DNA from: Heterostelium album PN500
Taxonomy: Eukaryota; Evosea; Eumycetozoa; Acytosteliales; Acytosteliaceae
Direction of reading: 5' to 3'
Assembly (NCBI RefSeq): GCF_000004825.1
Contig: NW_008805091.1
Location: 124,001-188,000 of the forward strand
DNA length: 64,000 nucleotides
Shown: piece after piece, positions 1 through 9,753 of the stretch
Layout of the letters: the number at the start of each line of letters is the position of its first letter
Numbering within the stretch: position 1 is the stretch's first letter
Made by a program: the position numbers and the translations under genes
The notes under the pieces: model-generated
The model's database searches: none
Seen by the model: only the letters and a program-made list of their open reading frames with translations
Told to the model about the DNA's origin: nothing

Positions 1-1111
1 AATAGAAAAAGATAAATCTTGCAAAGATTTTTGAACAAAATCTTAATTTTATTAAAAACTTTTTAGATTTTTTTTAAAAATATCTACAACATTATAAATT
101 TTATCTTTTTTAAAGTATTTTGGTATCTGGTGCTGGAACTGTATCATAAATTTATAATAAATAAATATTATAATAAAAATAATATATAATAGATATAACT
201 AACTTTTATTGTTCTTTGATGAAACAGGCTACTATTAGATATTTATAAACAGTTTATGAAAGATTTTGTGCAGTATGTTTATCAAAAAAAAAAAAAAAAA
301 AAAAACCAAAAACAAAACAAACATTTGTTGATAAATTCGATGAGGGATCCTTCAAATATCAAATAATAAAAATGGAACTATTCTATTGGTAGATAATGAA
401 ATACTTTGAAAAATTAAACACAGCTGTTTTTATCTTTTCAACGATCAATGGTTTGTGGTTTATGGGCGTACAATCAAAAACATCGAATTCTATCCATCAC
501 CAAGTGTGTTGAAGTACTAATCTCTCCAATGAGATAAGCAAAAAAAAATATCCAAACAAAGTAAAAAAAAACAAAAAACAAATATCACCAAATTATCATT
601 TCACACAGTCAAAATAAACTCTTTTTTAAGTATACAATGAAAATATTGAAGTTTAAACAAACAAACAAACAAATAAATAAATAAAATATATTATATTCTT
701 TTCGTAACTACTATAACAAATATTAAATTAATATTAAATTTTAGATTTCTCCATGTAATTTTCTTTAAAGTAAAACAATAACGCATCTGATGATGTCGTT
801 TGTAAAAGAAGTCATCAATGCGAATGTGATTGTGATTCTCAAAAAAAAAACAATTTTGAAAATTTTTTAGATTTTTTTTATTTTGTTTTTTTTTTAAAGT
901 TAATAGTTATATTACAATATTATTACATTTTTTATGAATAATGTTTTTATCTTTTTACCTTTTCTAAATATTAGTTAGATTAAAAGAAAGAAAAAGTAGT
1001 CTTAGTTGTTGATTTAAAAAAACTTTTTTTTTTTTTTTTTTTTAAAAAAAAAAGTTAACATTTTAAACTACAAAAAAACAACAGATCTCTCTCTATCCAT
1101 TTATACAGAAT
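1..1111. other. Intergenic region upstream of the first gene, with one possible relic exon
   Basis: Very AT-rich DNA with long A and T runs, including a T run followed directly by an A run near 1023-1053 just upstream of the first gene, as is common in dictyostelid promoters. The only protein-like stretch is about 421-520 (separate entry). Around 783-823 there is an imperfect inverted repeat (GCATcTGATGA against TCATCAATGC) that could fold as a hairpin, but I cannot assign it to an RNA family. Confidence 0.5.
421..520 (+). pseudogene. Possible last exon or relic of an unrecognised gene
   Basis: After an acceptor-like ACACAG there is an open stretch ending in TAA at 518-520. It encodes about 31 residues of well-balanced composition (NDQWFVVYGRTIKNIEFYP in the middle), unlike the poly-Asn/Lys/Ile output of the surrounding AT-rich DNA. 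The frame closes upstream at a TGA, so it is not a free-standing gene. No convincing upstream exon with an ATG is visible, so I read it as a surviving 3' exon of a decayed or poorly resolved gene. I do not recognise the family. Confidence 0.3.
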
Positions 1112-2677
1112 ATGGGTTTATATTATTCTCAACCAGCAGTGGTTGTTGTAAAGATCTGTAACAATCAGTTGAATGTACCGGATTATATTGCGTTGCACAT
1201 ACTAGAGTATCTCAATGATTGTTGTAGGAATCAAACACTCTATAATCCGTTGCGTCTCAGTCTGGTGTGTAGCTATTGGATGATGTATCTGGTGCCAAAG
1301 ATCACTATACACATCACAACGACCTTTGCGGAATGTCGATTCCTCTCACAGTATCCGATCTGTTTGCAACGGCTACACGCTTCACAAGGCAGACAGTGCG
1401 ATGTTAAACAGCTGTTGCTTCCACTCAGGAAGCTGACGCTGATCGACACCACGCTCGATAGTGGCGCCGGAAGCGGTGGAGTTGCCAGCTACTATAGGAT
1501 GCCGCGTTGGATCACCAAAGTACTGTTTTCCAAGAGTGGAAAATCGATGGATGCCGACGGTAATCCGATTGCCGACGGTTGGATCTACTTGGAGTCGCTC
1601 GTTTCTCACTGGCAGCAGTGCAGGTCGCTCACCTTGGTCAACTATTTCAACCAGTTCTCACTGAAGCCGTTCATCGAAGAGCAATTCCATTTCGCTAATC
1701 TACGTATCTATCCGAGTCACCTACTTTTCAAAGCAGCGAAACTATCGATCTATTGCACCAACTTGGAAGTCGACAACTTGGCGGTGCGCTTCCCATACCG
1801 CATGCGTAGTCGCACCAATTTCCAATACTCAATCATGCCGTACCACAAGCAATTTTCGTGTTCTATCAAAAATATTTCAACGATCGATATGCCACTGCCC
1901 ACCTTGGAACGACTTCACCTGCATTGTAATGGAATCTCCGATGATTTACACATTGATGGCCAGTGGCAACTGCCCAAAGTCCAAACGGAATACCTCAAAA
2001 ACCTGAAATATCTTAATCTGGAGAAATGTTACATTGCAACAACAAACCCTATACTTGGCGGTCTGACCAATCTCATCAGTCTCACTATCGATGGTGTGCT
2101 TGGCGATAGTCCAAGTACCAACAACGACGAATCCATGCTGATCAAAGAGCTAAATACACTCAAACAACTGCGCACTCTAAAGCTAAAGAACATTCTATCG
2201 AATATGATACAGGAATTTATATTGGCAATCGACGACATGATTCAACTCTCACGACTTTCCATCAATTGCCAAACGATGGCAACGAAGCTGCTCTACGAAT
2301 ATCTGGCGAGTGGAGCCAAGCCAGCACTCAGACATCTCAGTATATCGGCGATTCGCGATGATAGTTTCTACCAACTGCTGACCAACAACGATACTTTGGA
2401 AGTATTGACATTGAACAACATCGATAATCCAACCACTGGCTATCATGTGGCCGATTGCCTACTGAAAAAGGTCAATGGAAAACACAAAGCTCTTCGAATT
2501 TTGAATGCAGATTTCATACCAGACGAACCTTTTGTACACACAAATATATTGGTTTATCCCAAGCAACAAAAAATCAACACCAAAGTCACAACTAAAACCA
2601 ACACCAAATTGATTACTGACGAAATACTTCAACAAAGATTTAGAGAATATAGAGCTCATTTCCCACCGGCAGTTTAA
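1112..2677 (+). CDS. F-box-like / leucine-rich-repeat protein, 521 aa
   Basis: Single-exon gene. Residues about 20-65 read like an F-box: a Val-Pro-Asp-Tyr start, hydrophobic helices (IALHILEYL) and the typical LSLVCSYW segment. The rest is a run of irregular leucine-rich segments, for example 'LPTLERLHLHCNG', 'LKYLNLEKC', 'LRTLKLKN' and 'LEVLTLNNID', spaced as in LRR proteins. By family knowledge such proteins are substrate receptors of SCF ubiquitin ligases; the substrate cannot be inferred. Dictyostelids carry large families of F-box/LRR proteins, which fits. The start is the first ATG after the AT-rich leader. The gene is intact and its codons are markedly less AT-rich than the flanks. 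Confidence 0.7.
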   Translation: MGLYYSQPAVVVVKICNNQLNVPDYIALHILEYLNDCCRNQTLYNPLRLSLVCSYWMMYLVPKITIHITTTFAECRFLSQYPICLQRLHASQGRQCDVKQLLLPLRKLTLIDTTLDSGAGSGGVASYYRMPRWITKVLFSKSGKSMDADGNPIADGWIYLESLVSHWQQCRSLTLVNYFNQFSLKPFIEEQFHFANLRIYPSHLLFKAAKLSIYCTNLEVDNLAVRFPYRMRSRTNFQYSIMPYHKQFSCSIKNISTIDMPLPTLERLHLHCNGISDDLHIDGQWQLPKVQTEYLKNLKYLNLEKCYIATTNPILGGLTNLISLTIDGVLGDSPSTNNDESMLIKELNTLKQLRTLKLKNILSNMIQEFILAIDDMIQLSRLSINCQTMATKLLYEYLASGAKPALRHLSISAIRDDSFYQLLTNNDTLEVLTLNNIDNPTTGYHVADCLLKKVNGKHKALRILNADFIPDEPFVHTNILVYPKQQKINTKVTTKTNTKLITDEILQQRFREYRAHFPPAV

Positions 2678-3073
2678 AATTTATCTTTTTTAAAATATTT
2701 TAATCATCATCATCATCAACAACAACAACAACAATATTTTAAATCTATCCTGGAAACGTGATAGATAGAAAAGATATCCAATTATGTAAATTATTTAATT
2801 ATTAAAACCCTCTTTATTCATGTTTTATATATATTCTTTTCTAAAAAAAATTAATGATTAATGGTAGTATTTTTATTGTTTGGTCAATGTGGTTGGGTTT
2901 AATGTGAAGGTTTATTTGATTTCTGAATCTTTATTAATATAAATCAAACAAAAAATCTAAAAATTAGTTTGTTTTTTACAGCTGAAGCTTCACATTAAAA
3001 TTTTTTTATTTCGTTCTTCGAATATCTATAATTTCACAATAATTCAGTCTTAATATATAATATCAATAATAAT
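2678..3073. other. Intergenic region with a 12-bp inverted repeat
   Basis: After short CAT and CAA trinucleotide runs (2703-2735), the notable structure is a perfect 12-bp inverted repeat, TTTAATGTGAAG at 2898-2909 and its complement at 2988-2999. Inside it lies a weaker nested pair (TTTATTTGATT near 2911, AAATCAAAC near 2941). The unit ends about 75 bp before the next start codon. No gene is seen here. Confidence 0.5.
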
Positions 3074-3829
3074 ATGTTAAAGATATTGATACTTGGCAGT
3101 CAATATAGTGGGAGAAGATCAATTCCTTTTAGATTTTTTAGAGATATATGGAATGATGATCCTCATTGTCTTGATAAAGTAGACTTTTATCACAAGAGTC
3201 TAAATATAGCATCACCTTACTTTGATGAAAACAATAATGGCAAGATCGAATCACTCAAAGGATATGATCAACTCGATGATATTCTTAAACAAAGAAGAAT
3301 TCAAGCCAAGTTAAATGCATACATTTTTAGTGCAAGTTCAAATTATTTCCCTCGAATAGTATTAGGTTTCTTGGATGGTTGTTTCTTGGTTTACGATCCA
3401 TTCGTCGATAAATCTATCGAATCAATGAAAGAAATGTATAGCTCACTAGTAAAAGCATTGGAAGCGGTTAAAGAAGAAGAGATGCATAATGAAGAGAAAC
3501 AAACAAAAACAAAGACATCAGTACCATATTTAAAAGACATAATATTCTTTGTGGTTGCAACAAAAGCAGATAGAATAAATGAAATTAACAATGAAAAGGT
3601 GGCATCAAACTACAATGACGTCGAACAATGGAGAATATCGAATGGTATCAAGCACCATTATCTTACCTCTTCCAAAGAAAACTTTAACATCGATCAAATA
3701 TTCCAATCTATGACATTGGAAGTATTAAAGCATAGATCATTTAATAATTTAGTTGTAGATGATCAAAAAGCATCAACAAATGTATCAACATCATCCTCAT
3801 CATCGATACCAAATTGTAATATAGTATAA
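3074..3829 (+). CDS. Ras-like small GTPase with degenerate P-loop and CaaX tail, 251 aa
   Basis: Single exon. The order of elements is that of the Ras superfamily. A P-loop region at residues 8-16 reads GSQYSGRRS. The strand 'GCFLVYDPFVDKSIESM' at 102-118 matches Ras 'GFLLVYDITDxxSFE'. G4-type TKAD is at 163-166 and G5-type SSK at 199-201. The chain ends in CNIV, a CaaX box, so prenylation and membrane attachment are likely. What is odd is that the invariant Lys-Ser/Thr of the P-loop is replaced by Arg-Arg and no DxxG switch II motif is recognisable, so GTP binding may be weak or lost. Residues 133-150 are a charged insert. It is 251 residues long against about 190 for Ras. The next gene is a close paralogue. 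Function unknown. Confidence 0.7.
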   Translation: MLKILILGSQYSGRRSIPFRFFRDIWNDDPHCLDKVDFYHKSLNIASPYFDENNNGKIESLKGYDQLDDILKQRRIQAKLNAYIFSASSNYFPRIVLGFLDGCFLVYDPFVDKSIESMKEMYSSLVKALEAVKEEEMHNEEKQTKTKTSVPYLKDIIFFVVATKADRINEINNEKVASNYNDVEQWRISNGIKHHYLTSSKENFNIDQIFQSMTLEVLKHRSFNNLVVDDQKASTNVSTSSSSSIPNCNIV

Positions 3830-4306
3830 TAAATCTTTGTACATTGTATCTTTTTAAAACTTATTTAAATATAGTTTTAAAACTATTTTCTTTTTTTCTT
3901 TTTAATATGGTTATAAAAACTGTTATAAAACAATTTCAAAGGATAGCAATACAGGATTTTGAGTCGAAACCAAGTTAGATTCAAGTTTTTTTTCTTATTT
4001 TTATTAGAAATAAATCGTCAAATAATTTATTTTCTTCCAAAATTTCTGTTCCTAGTTCCTCTTTGAAAGATGATTTTATGATTGAAGTAATAAATAAGAT
4101 AGTTCTTTGGTCACCTACCTATCCAATTTATTCAAATGTTATACCTTATTCCTTTATTAGAAGTTTTGAGTACTTAAAATATAGTTAAACAAAATTAATT
4201 AAATTTTATAAAAAAAAAAATCAAAAATTTAGAATAATTATAATTAAAATTTAATTAATAATTAGATTAATATTTTTCGAGATTTAAATCAAACAATAAT
4301 AATAAT
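3830..4306. other. Intergenic spacer between the tandem Ras-like genes
   Basis: AT-rich DNA without a supported gene. I do not see the flanking sequence of the first paralogue repeated here, so the visible duplication is essentially confined to the coding region and the few bases before the start codon (AATAATAATATG in both copies). Confidence 0.5.
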
Positions 4307-5086
4307 ATGTTAAAGATATTGATACTTGGCAGTGAATATAGTGGGAGAAGATCAATTCCTTTGAGATATTTTAGAGATATATGGAATGATGATCCTAGTT
4401 CGAGGAAAACAGACTTTTATCACATGAATCTAAATATAGCATCTCCTTACTTTGATGAAAACGACAGTGGAGTGATCGAATCACTCAAAGGATATGATCA
4501 ACTCGATGATATTCTTAAACAAAGAATTCGCGCCAAGATACATGTATTCGTTAAAAATGCAAGCTCACATTACTATGTGTTTCCTCGAGTACTTGTAGGT
4601 TTCTTGGATGGTTGTTTCTTGGTTTACGATCCACTCGTCGACAAATCTATCGAATCAATGAAAAGAATGTATAGCTCACTAGTAAAAGCATTGAAAGATA
4701 ATGAAGCAGCTCAAGAAGAAGAGAGGCTAAATGAACCACAAACAAAAACAAAGTCATCAGTACCATATTTAAAAGATGTGATATTCATTGTGGTTGCAGA
4801 TAGAATAAATGAAATTAACTATGAAAAGGTGACATCAAACTACAATGATGTGGAGCAATGGAGAGTATCGAAAGGTATCAAGCACCATTATCTTACCTCT
4901 TCCAAAGCAAACTTTAACATAAATCAAATATTCCAATCTATGACATTGGAGGTTTTAAAGAATAGATCATTTAATAATTTAGAAATAGATCATCAAACAG
5001 CAACAAAATCAAATGTATCAATATCATCATCACCATCATCATCATCAGTTATGTCATCTTTAATTTCGAATTGTAATATATTATAA
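4307..5086 (+). CDS. Ras-like small GTPase paralogue that has lost the G4 motif, 259 aa
   Basis: Tandem duplicate of the preceding gene, nearly identical over long stretches at DNA and protein level and ending in the CaaX box CNIL. A terminal Leu favours geranylgeranylation by the usual rule. The P-loop region is GSEYSGRRS, with the same Arg-Arg in place of Lys-Ser/Thr. Where the first copy has VVATKADRINE this copy has VVADRINE: an in-frame nine-base loss removes the TKxD-type guanine-specificity motif. The G5-like TSSKANFN is kept. The Ser-rich tail before the CaaX box is longer. The reading frame is intact, so the protein is probably made, perhaps as a prenylated pseudo-GTPase. Confidence 0.7.
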   Translation: MLKILILGSEYSGRRSIPLRYFRDIWNDDPSSRKTDFYHMNLNIASPYFDENDSGVIESLKGYDQLDDILKQRIRAKIHVFVKNASSHYYVFPRVLVGFLDGCFLVYDPLVDKSIESMKRMYSSLVKALKDNEAAQEEERLNEPQTKTKSSVPYLKDVIFIVVADRINEINYEKVTSNYNDVEQWRVSKGIKHHYLTSSKANFNINQIFQSMTLEVLKNRSFNNLEIDHQTATKSNVSISSSPSSSSVMSSLISNCNIL

Positions 5087-6266
5087 TAAATTAAGTTAGT
5101 TTTTAAAAAAAAAAAAGATTTTAAGAACTAACATTCGGCCAAGCAGATTAAATTACAAACAATTACTAAAATGGTAGCTAAATATATTAAGTATTTAGAT
5201 ATTTGGGAAAAATATGATTTAAAAACTGAATGAATTGTAAAAAATAATAAAAATCCATAAATATTATTTTTTATTTATTATTTATCAAGAGTTAGTGATC
5301 TATATTATATAGTCAATGATTTCATTTTCAACCAAAGTTATTAAATCATCTTATGAATTCATCCTCCACAACCCCTTTTGTAAATTTTGATGATAATTGG
5401 AATGACTTTAATTACAACGAAATCACACTGTTGCTATTAAAAAATCACCATGATAATAATGTCATCAGATGACAAAGAATTAAAAAAAAACATTTGCACT
5501 AAGAGAATTGATTTTTGATTCTGTTAATTTATAATCTATCACCAAATAATCACTTTTGCAATCAAAAGGAATTCTGATCAAATTTTATTTTATTGTTTAT
5601 TCTATAGATTGGTATAATTAAAATTAATAAGATATTGTACAATTAATGTTAAAATACATATTAATTTTTTTTACATTGTTTAACTTTACTGATTCTAAGT
5701 AAATTCTTATTTTTTTATATGAAAGTATGTTATAAAAACTAAAGATAATAGATTCTTATTTTTAAAATTTTAAATTATATAGAAAAATCCTATCCAAGAT
5801 TAAAAGAAGCAGATGGTTTTGAGGGTAATGGTTTCGGTGATTGAATAGTTCTTTTAGGATACTATCAATTTTCTCTTGGATTAATAATAAATATAAATAA
5901 AATATTTAAATTTGTAATATGATAGTAATTATTTTTGATTTCAAGTAATCCAGGAGATCAATTCCGCAGAGTTTTATTAACGATATAGAATTATGATCTT
6001 GGTTCGAGTAAAACCGACTTTTATCACAAAAATCTAAATATAGTATCACTGTACTTTTACGAAAACAAAAGGATATCTATTTTAAAGATCATATAGTATA
6101 TCTTCACAATTTAAATTTTGAAGTAATTAAAAAGATCTTAGCGCCTTTTTTTAAAAAAAAAATCAAAAAGATAAAAAAAAAATGAAAATTAATTAAATAA
6201 GATTACAAAAAAATTTACTAAACAAACAATTAAATAAATATTTATTTCATATATATATCTAACAAT
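5087..6266. other. Intergenic region with gene relics
   Basis: About 1.2 kb, mostly AT-rich. It holds a decayed third copy of the Ras-like gene (separate entry). A short open stretch at 5354-5473 starts MNSSSTTPFVNFDDNW and stops after 39 codons; it is less AT-biased than its surroundings and may be another gene relic, but I cannot name it. Confidence 0.4.
5925..6065 (+). pseudogene. Decayed third copy of the Ras-like tandem gene
   Basis: The segment aligns with the 5' part of the two upstream genes. It shares AGATCAATTCC, then GGTTCGAG.AAAAC.GACTTTTATCAC, then AATCTAAATATAG.ATC and AC.TT.ACGAAAAC, in the right order and spacing. It is closer to the second copy, sharing the GTTCGAG.AAAAC stretch. 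Small deletions and substitutions break the frame, the start codon is gone, and homology fades after the position matching about codon 52. It is a truncated pseudogene of a host gene and shows that the family expanded by tandem duplication here. Confidence 0.75.
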
Positions 6267-7640
6267 ATGATACCAACAGACAGAAAGTATCAATTTTCAA
6301 ATGGTGTTTCAACTACCACTACGAATCAACAGCAGCAATTCAGAGTATCACCTGTATTAGGTGGAATTGGTGTTGGAAGACCTTCTTCTTCTTACACTGA
6401 TAGCAGTTCATTGCCAACAACAACAACAACTGCTACCACTACACAAAATAATAGTAATAATAATAATAATATACCAGTAGCAAATAATTATTCAGAAGAA
6501 ATAGTAGATCATCTTCATTTAAGAAATAATAATAATCTGGAAGTAGAGGAGACATTGAACAATAAGAAAATAGAGTATTGGAAGCATATGTATGAGAATG
6601 AGACGAAAGATCATGGCTATACAACGGCACAGTTGATCCATTCACAAAAGTTGAATCACTATATATTCGAATCGCTCAAGGATGTCATTGCTATGGTCGA
6701 CACCAACGTATCGATCACTGAAAACGACTCTGCAGAATCAACAATCGAACAACTAAAACAAATGGTTTGGAGTTTAATGAATAGTCATAACAATATTAAC
6801 AACAATATATCAATGGATACAACAACAACATCATCATCATCATCATCATCTACTTTTACAAATGGTGGCAACACCAGTCAGAGACAACAAAGAATGTTTG
6901 ACGATCTAAACGATCAGGTGTCCACACTGAGTAAACAGCTGGTGGAATTGAACATACAGCTAAGACATCGAAGCGAGGAGTATGATGAGTTGCTACTGGA
7001 ACTGGAAACACAGAATAGCAAGCAGTTTATGCTTCAGAAACAATGTCAATCGCACGAGAGAAAATTGGCATCGGAACAACAGGCAACCTCTGTCTTGCAC
7101 GATCAGATGAAGCTGAAAGAAGACCAGCTCTCCAATGCACAGCATCGTATCAATTCGCTCAACAGTGAGTTGAATAAGCTGAGGAACGGCACTGCTCTGG
7201 CGCAGCAGCGTGCCGACCAACGCGAACAAGAGCTTCGTGAGAAACTCGCTGGCGCCGAGCGAGCGGCAGTCGAGCAACGCGAACAACGTACAGCGACCGC
7301 AGAGTATCTCGAGCAATGGGAATCGTTCGGTGCCGACATTCTCGAGTCGATCAAACACGATTCACTCTATGCAAACTACCCGAATCCATTCCCTCTGGAG
7401 TCACTACGCAAAGAGTTCTCGAAATACATCAATACACTGAGGTATGAAAGTGGACTGGCGAATATTCGCGCCAATATGTTACAACAACTTCTCGACACTG
7501 TATGGCGTGCTCTCAAACTCCCACAATCCAAACTACTTCGTAACCTAACCTCGACCGACACCAAAACCTTTGAAGACAGTAAACAACAACTTTTCACGCT
7601 AATAACAGAAACTATTAAACATTATATAAATAGAAGATAA
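6267..7640 (+). CDS. Coiled-coil protein of unknown function, 457 aa
   Basis: Single exon. Residues 1-100 are low complexity (Thr, Asn, Ser, Gln). Residues about 105-160 are helical and contain conserved-looking aromatic positions (EYWKHMYENE). From about 205 to 340 there is a long coiled coil rich in Gln, Glu, Arg and Leu, which passes into a folded-looking C-terminal helical part ('YPNPFPLESLRKEFSKYI', 'LLDTVWRALKLP'). No signal peptide or membrane segment is seen. The overall plan resembles centrosomal or cytoskeletal scaffold proteins, but I do not recognise a specific family. GC content rises sharply in the coiled coil, which supports real coding. Confidence 0.7.
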   Translation: MIPTDRKYQFSNGVSTTTTNQQQQFRVSPVLGGIGVGRPSSSYTDSSSLPTTTTTATTTQNNSNNNNNIPVANNYSEEIVDHLHLRNNNNLEVEETLNNKKIEYWKHMYENETKDHGYTTAQLIHSQKLNHYIFESLKDVIAMVDTNVSITENDSAESTIEQLKQMVWSLMNSHNNINNNISMDTTTTSSSSSSSTFTNGGNTSQRQQRMFDDLNDQVSTLSKQLVELNIQLRHRSEEYDELLLELETQNSKQFMLQKQCQSHERKLASEQQATSVLHDQMKLKEDQLSNAQHRINSLNSELNKLRNGTALAQQRADQREQELREKLAGAERAAVEQREQRTATAEYLEQWESFGADILESIKHDSLYANYPNPFPLESLRKEFSKYINTLRYESGLANIRANMLQQLLDTVWRALKLPQSKLLRNLTSTDTKTFEDSKQQLFTLITETIKHYINRR

Positions 7641-7792
7641 AAAGAAAAGATAGATAGAATATATATATATATATAAATATATATCTACAATAATAATGTA
7701 CAATATTAAAATATGTTTTTGTTTTTGTTTTGTTTATTTTTTTCAGTTTCAATTCTTTTTCTTTTTTGTTGTTTGTTTAAACAACAATGCAC

Positions 7793-8352
7793 TTAAGGAC
7801 ATCCACCAGATCCACAACCACCTTGATTTCTCATTGAATAGGATGGTCTGAAGGAACCTCTGTTGTCACCACCATTGAGAGATCGCGAGTAATCAACTTC
7901 CATTCCGAGGATGGTAGAGGGTGCACCAGAACCACTTGATTTCTTTGGTTTCGGATTGAGTTTCTTCTCTACTTCTTTCTTCTTTGTGTCTTCGATTTGA
8001 TCTTTTGCAACGACATTCATACGATCTTGCAATTTCAATCTTGCAACTCTTACATTTTCATCGAATTCTTCGAGTGTTTCTTTTTCTTTTTTTTTAATTT
8101 TTAAAAACAATCAATCGTTGATTATTAGCAACACTGCATGCATAACAAACTAAAGTTTGTTTTTAAATCAATCATTGATCACTTACTAAATTCAACTTTC
8201 TTCTCTGGTATCAATGCTAATATTCTATATCTATTGATATATGCAACGATAAAAAGTATAACAGTACCCCAAACCAATAAATAATGCTCCTGTGCCAATT
8301 GACCTATTGATTTCGATTCATAATTATATTGTTGTTGTTGATCATCCTCCAT
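7793..8352 (-). CDS. Selenoprotein S / VIMP-like ER membrane protein, Cys form
   Basis: Two exons, 8352-8187 and 8085-7793; phases close to give 152 residues. An alternative acceptor a few bases downstream is also in frame. A short N-terminal tail is followed by one membrane segment (about residues 24-40), then a charged helical stretch (KKETLEEFDENVRVARLKLQ), a basic linker and a Gly-rich tail ending GGCGSGGCP. This order is that of SELENOS/VIMP, which anchors the p97 ATPase and derlins in ER-associated degradation. Animal SELENOS ends in a Gly-rich tail with selenocysteine next to last; here both candidate positions are Cys (TGT). It shares a 225-bp divergent promoter region with the PHAX-like gene. 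The family call rests on architecture more than on identity. Confidence 0.55.
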
Positions 8353-8577
8353 ATTATTAGTACTAATAATTATTTATCTAATTTAAATTAAATTGTATTA
8401 TTAAAAATTTATCAATGGTTTTAAAAAAAAAAGAAATGAATGAGAATAAGTGTTTTTAATGTTTTTGTTTTTTTTTATAAACAGATGAGGGTTTGACCTT
8501 TTTTTTCATTGTTGTTCACACCAATCATCAACAAACTTATAACTTAATTTAATTATATATCTATTTTTACTACTTCA

Positions 8578-9753
8578 ATGAATGAAAAAACAATCTATCA
8601 ACAACAGCAACAACAACAGCAATTAAGTGATAGTAATAACATTTTAGAAAGTAAATTTAGTAATAATCATTTCAAACCAAGAGTATATGATGATTTATAT
8701 GATGATACAACAACTGGCTCAATAACAACTACAACAGCATCATCATCATCCTCATCATCAACAGAAGTTAAACAACAACAACAACAAAATATAAAATTAA
8801 AGAAAAAAAAGAATAATTTCAAAAAGAAAAAAGATAATAAAAATGTAACAATAGTTAATAATACTAGTAGTATTAGTAATAGTAGTAGTAATAATAATAA
8901 TAATAGTAAAAATAAAAATAATAAAAACAATAATAATAATAATAATTTAAAGAAAAAGAATATAATTAAACATTATGCTACATATAAATTGTTTAGTCCT
9001 TTTCATAGGATGTTAAGTTTGAATGTTTTGCCAAGTTTGGATGAATTGCAAACAGAGTTTTATCATTTGTTGGAGATGGAGGGTTGTCAATCACTGCAAA
9101 CAGAGATAAAGACGTTCATAAGGCAGCCCAATTACAAGGAGAAATCAGCGGATCAGATGCTACAGCCATTGCAACACTTTCATACCTCTGCTGATTTGGA
9201 TCAACTTGCATTCAGAGACGATCGCAACCGTATTGAAACTATAGTACGAAAGATCTGCGGATTCCTCAAGAAAGAGACAAACATGGTATTGGTGGAATTG
9301 ATTCTAATGTCTATCGGTATATCAAAGTCTATAGAAATTCTAAAGTTGGCATTGGACATTGAAAATAGAGGTGGAATCTTTATTAAAGTTAAAATTGATG
9401 AAAATAATATAGATATCAATAATAACATTAATAATCAAAATAATGATACTTTAATGACAGATATAAATAATAGCAATAATAATAATAATTTAGTTGTTAC
9501 AAGAAGAAAAACAATTGGTGGAATCTTTTTTAAATTGGCAATGATGGCAATTCCAGAGGACATGAAGAGAAAAGTGTTTTCTCTCACTGTTTTACAACGT
9601 TACAAGAGAGAAAGAGGTTCAAAAGGAAAAGGAACATTCACAGAGATCACAAACTTTATTCAACTACCTTCAATCGATTCCATCATGAACAATCAATCGG
9701 AAATCAATGATCTAGATGATGAATTCGATAAATTATTAAATTTAAAAGAATGA
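8578..9753 (+). CDS. PHAX RNA-binding-domain protein, 391 aa
   Basis: Single exon. The first 135 residues are Gln, Ser, Asn and Lys low complexity. The folded part includes the signature of the PHAX RNA-binding (RNA_GG_bind) domain. A helical run at about 222-252 ends in 'ALDIENRGGIFIKV', which matches the family's 'xEVExxGGLxxxxG', and the RRKTIGGIFFKLAM segment matches 'RRRTPGGVFFxLLK'. Between these two halves an Asn-rich insert of about 30 residues has grown. PHAX bridges capped snRNA to CRM1 for nuclear export; whether this protein does the same or only shares the RNA-binding fold is not certain. The C-terminus is acidic. Confidence 0.72.
   Translation: MNEKTIYQQQQQQQQLSDSNNILESKFSNNHFKPRVYDDLYDDTTTGSITTTTASSSSSSSTEVKQQQQQNIKLKKKKNNFKKKKDNKNVTIVNNTSSISNSSSNNNNNSKNKNNKNNNNNNNLKKKNIIKHYATYKLFSPFHRMLSLNVLPSLDELQTEFYHLLEMEGCQSLQTEIKTFIRQPNYKEKSADQMLQPLQHFHTSADLDQLAFRDDRNRIETIVRKICGFLKKETNMVLVELILMSIGISKSIEILKLALDIENRGGIFIKVKIDENNIDINNNINNQNNDTLMTDINNSNNNNNLVVTRRKTIGGIFFKLAMMAIPEDMKRKVFSLTVLQRYKRERGSKGKGTFTEITNFIQLPSIDSIMNNQSEINDLDDEFDKLLNLKE

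Noticed and set aside
783-823. Possible C/D box snoRNA (TGATGAT followed by hairpin)
   Set aside because: No matching D box at the right distance and no clear guide region; could be a chance inverted repeat.
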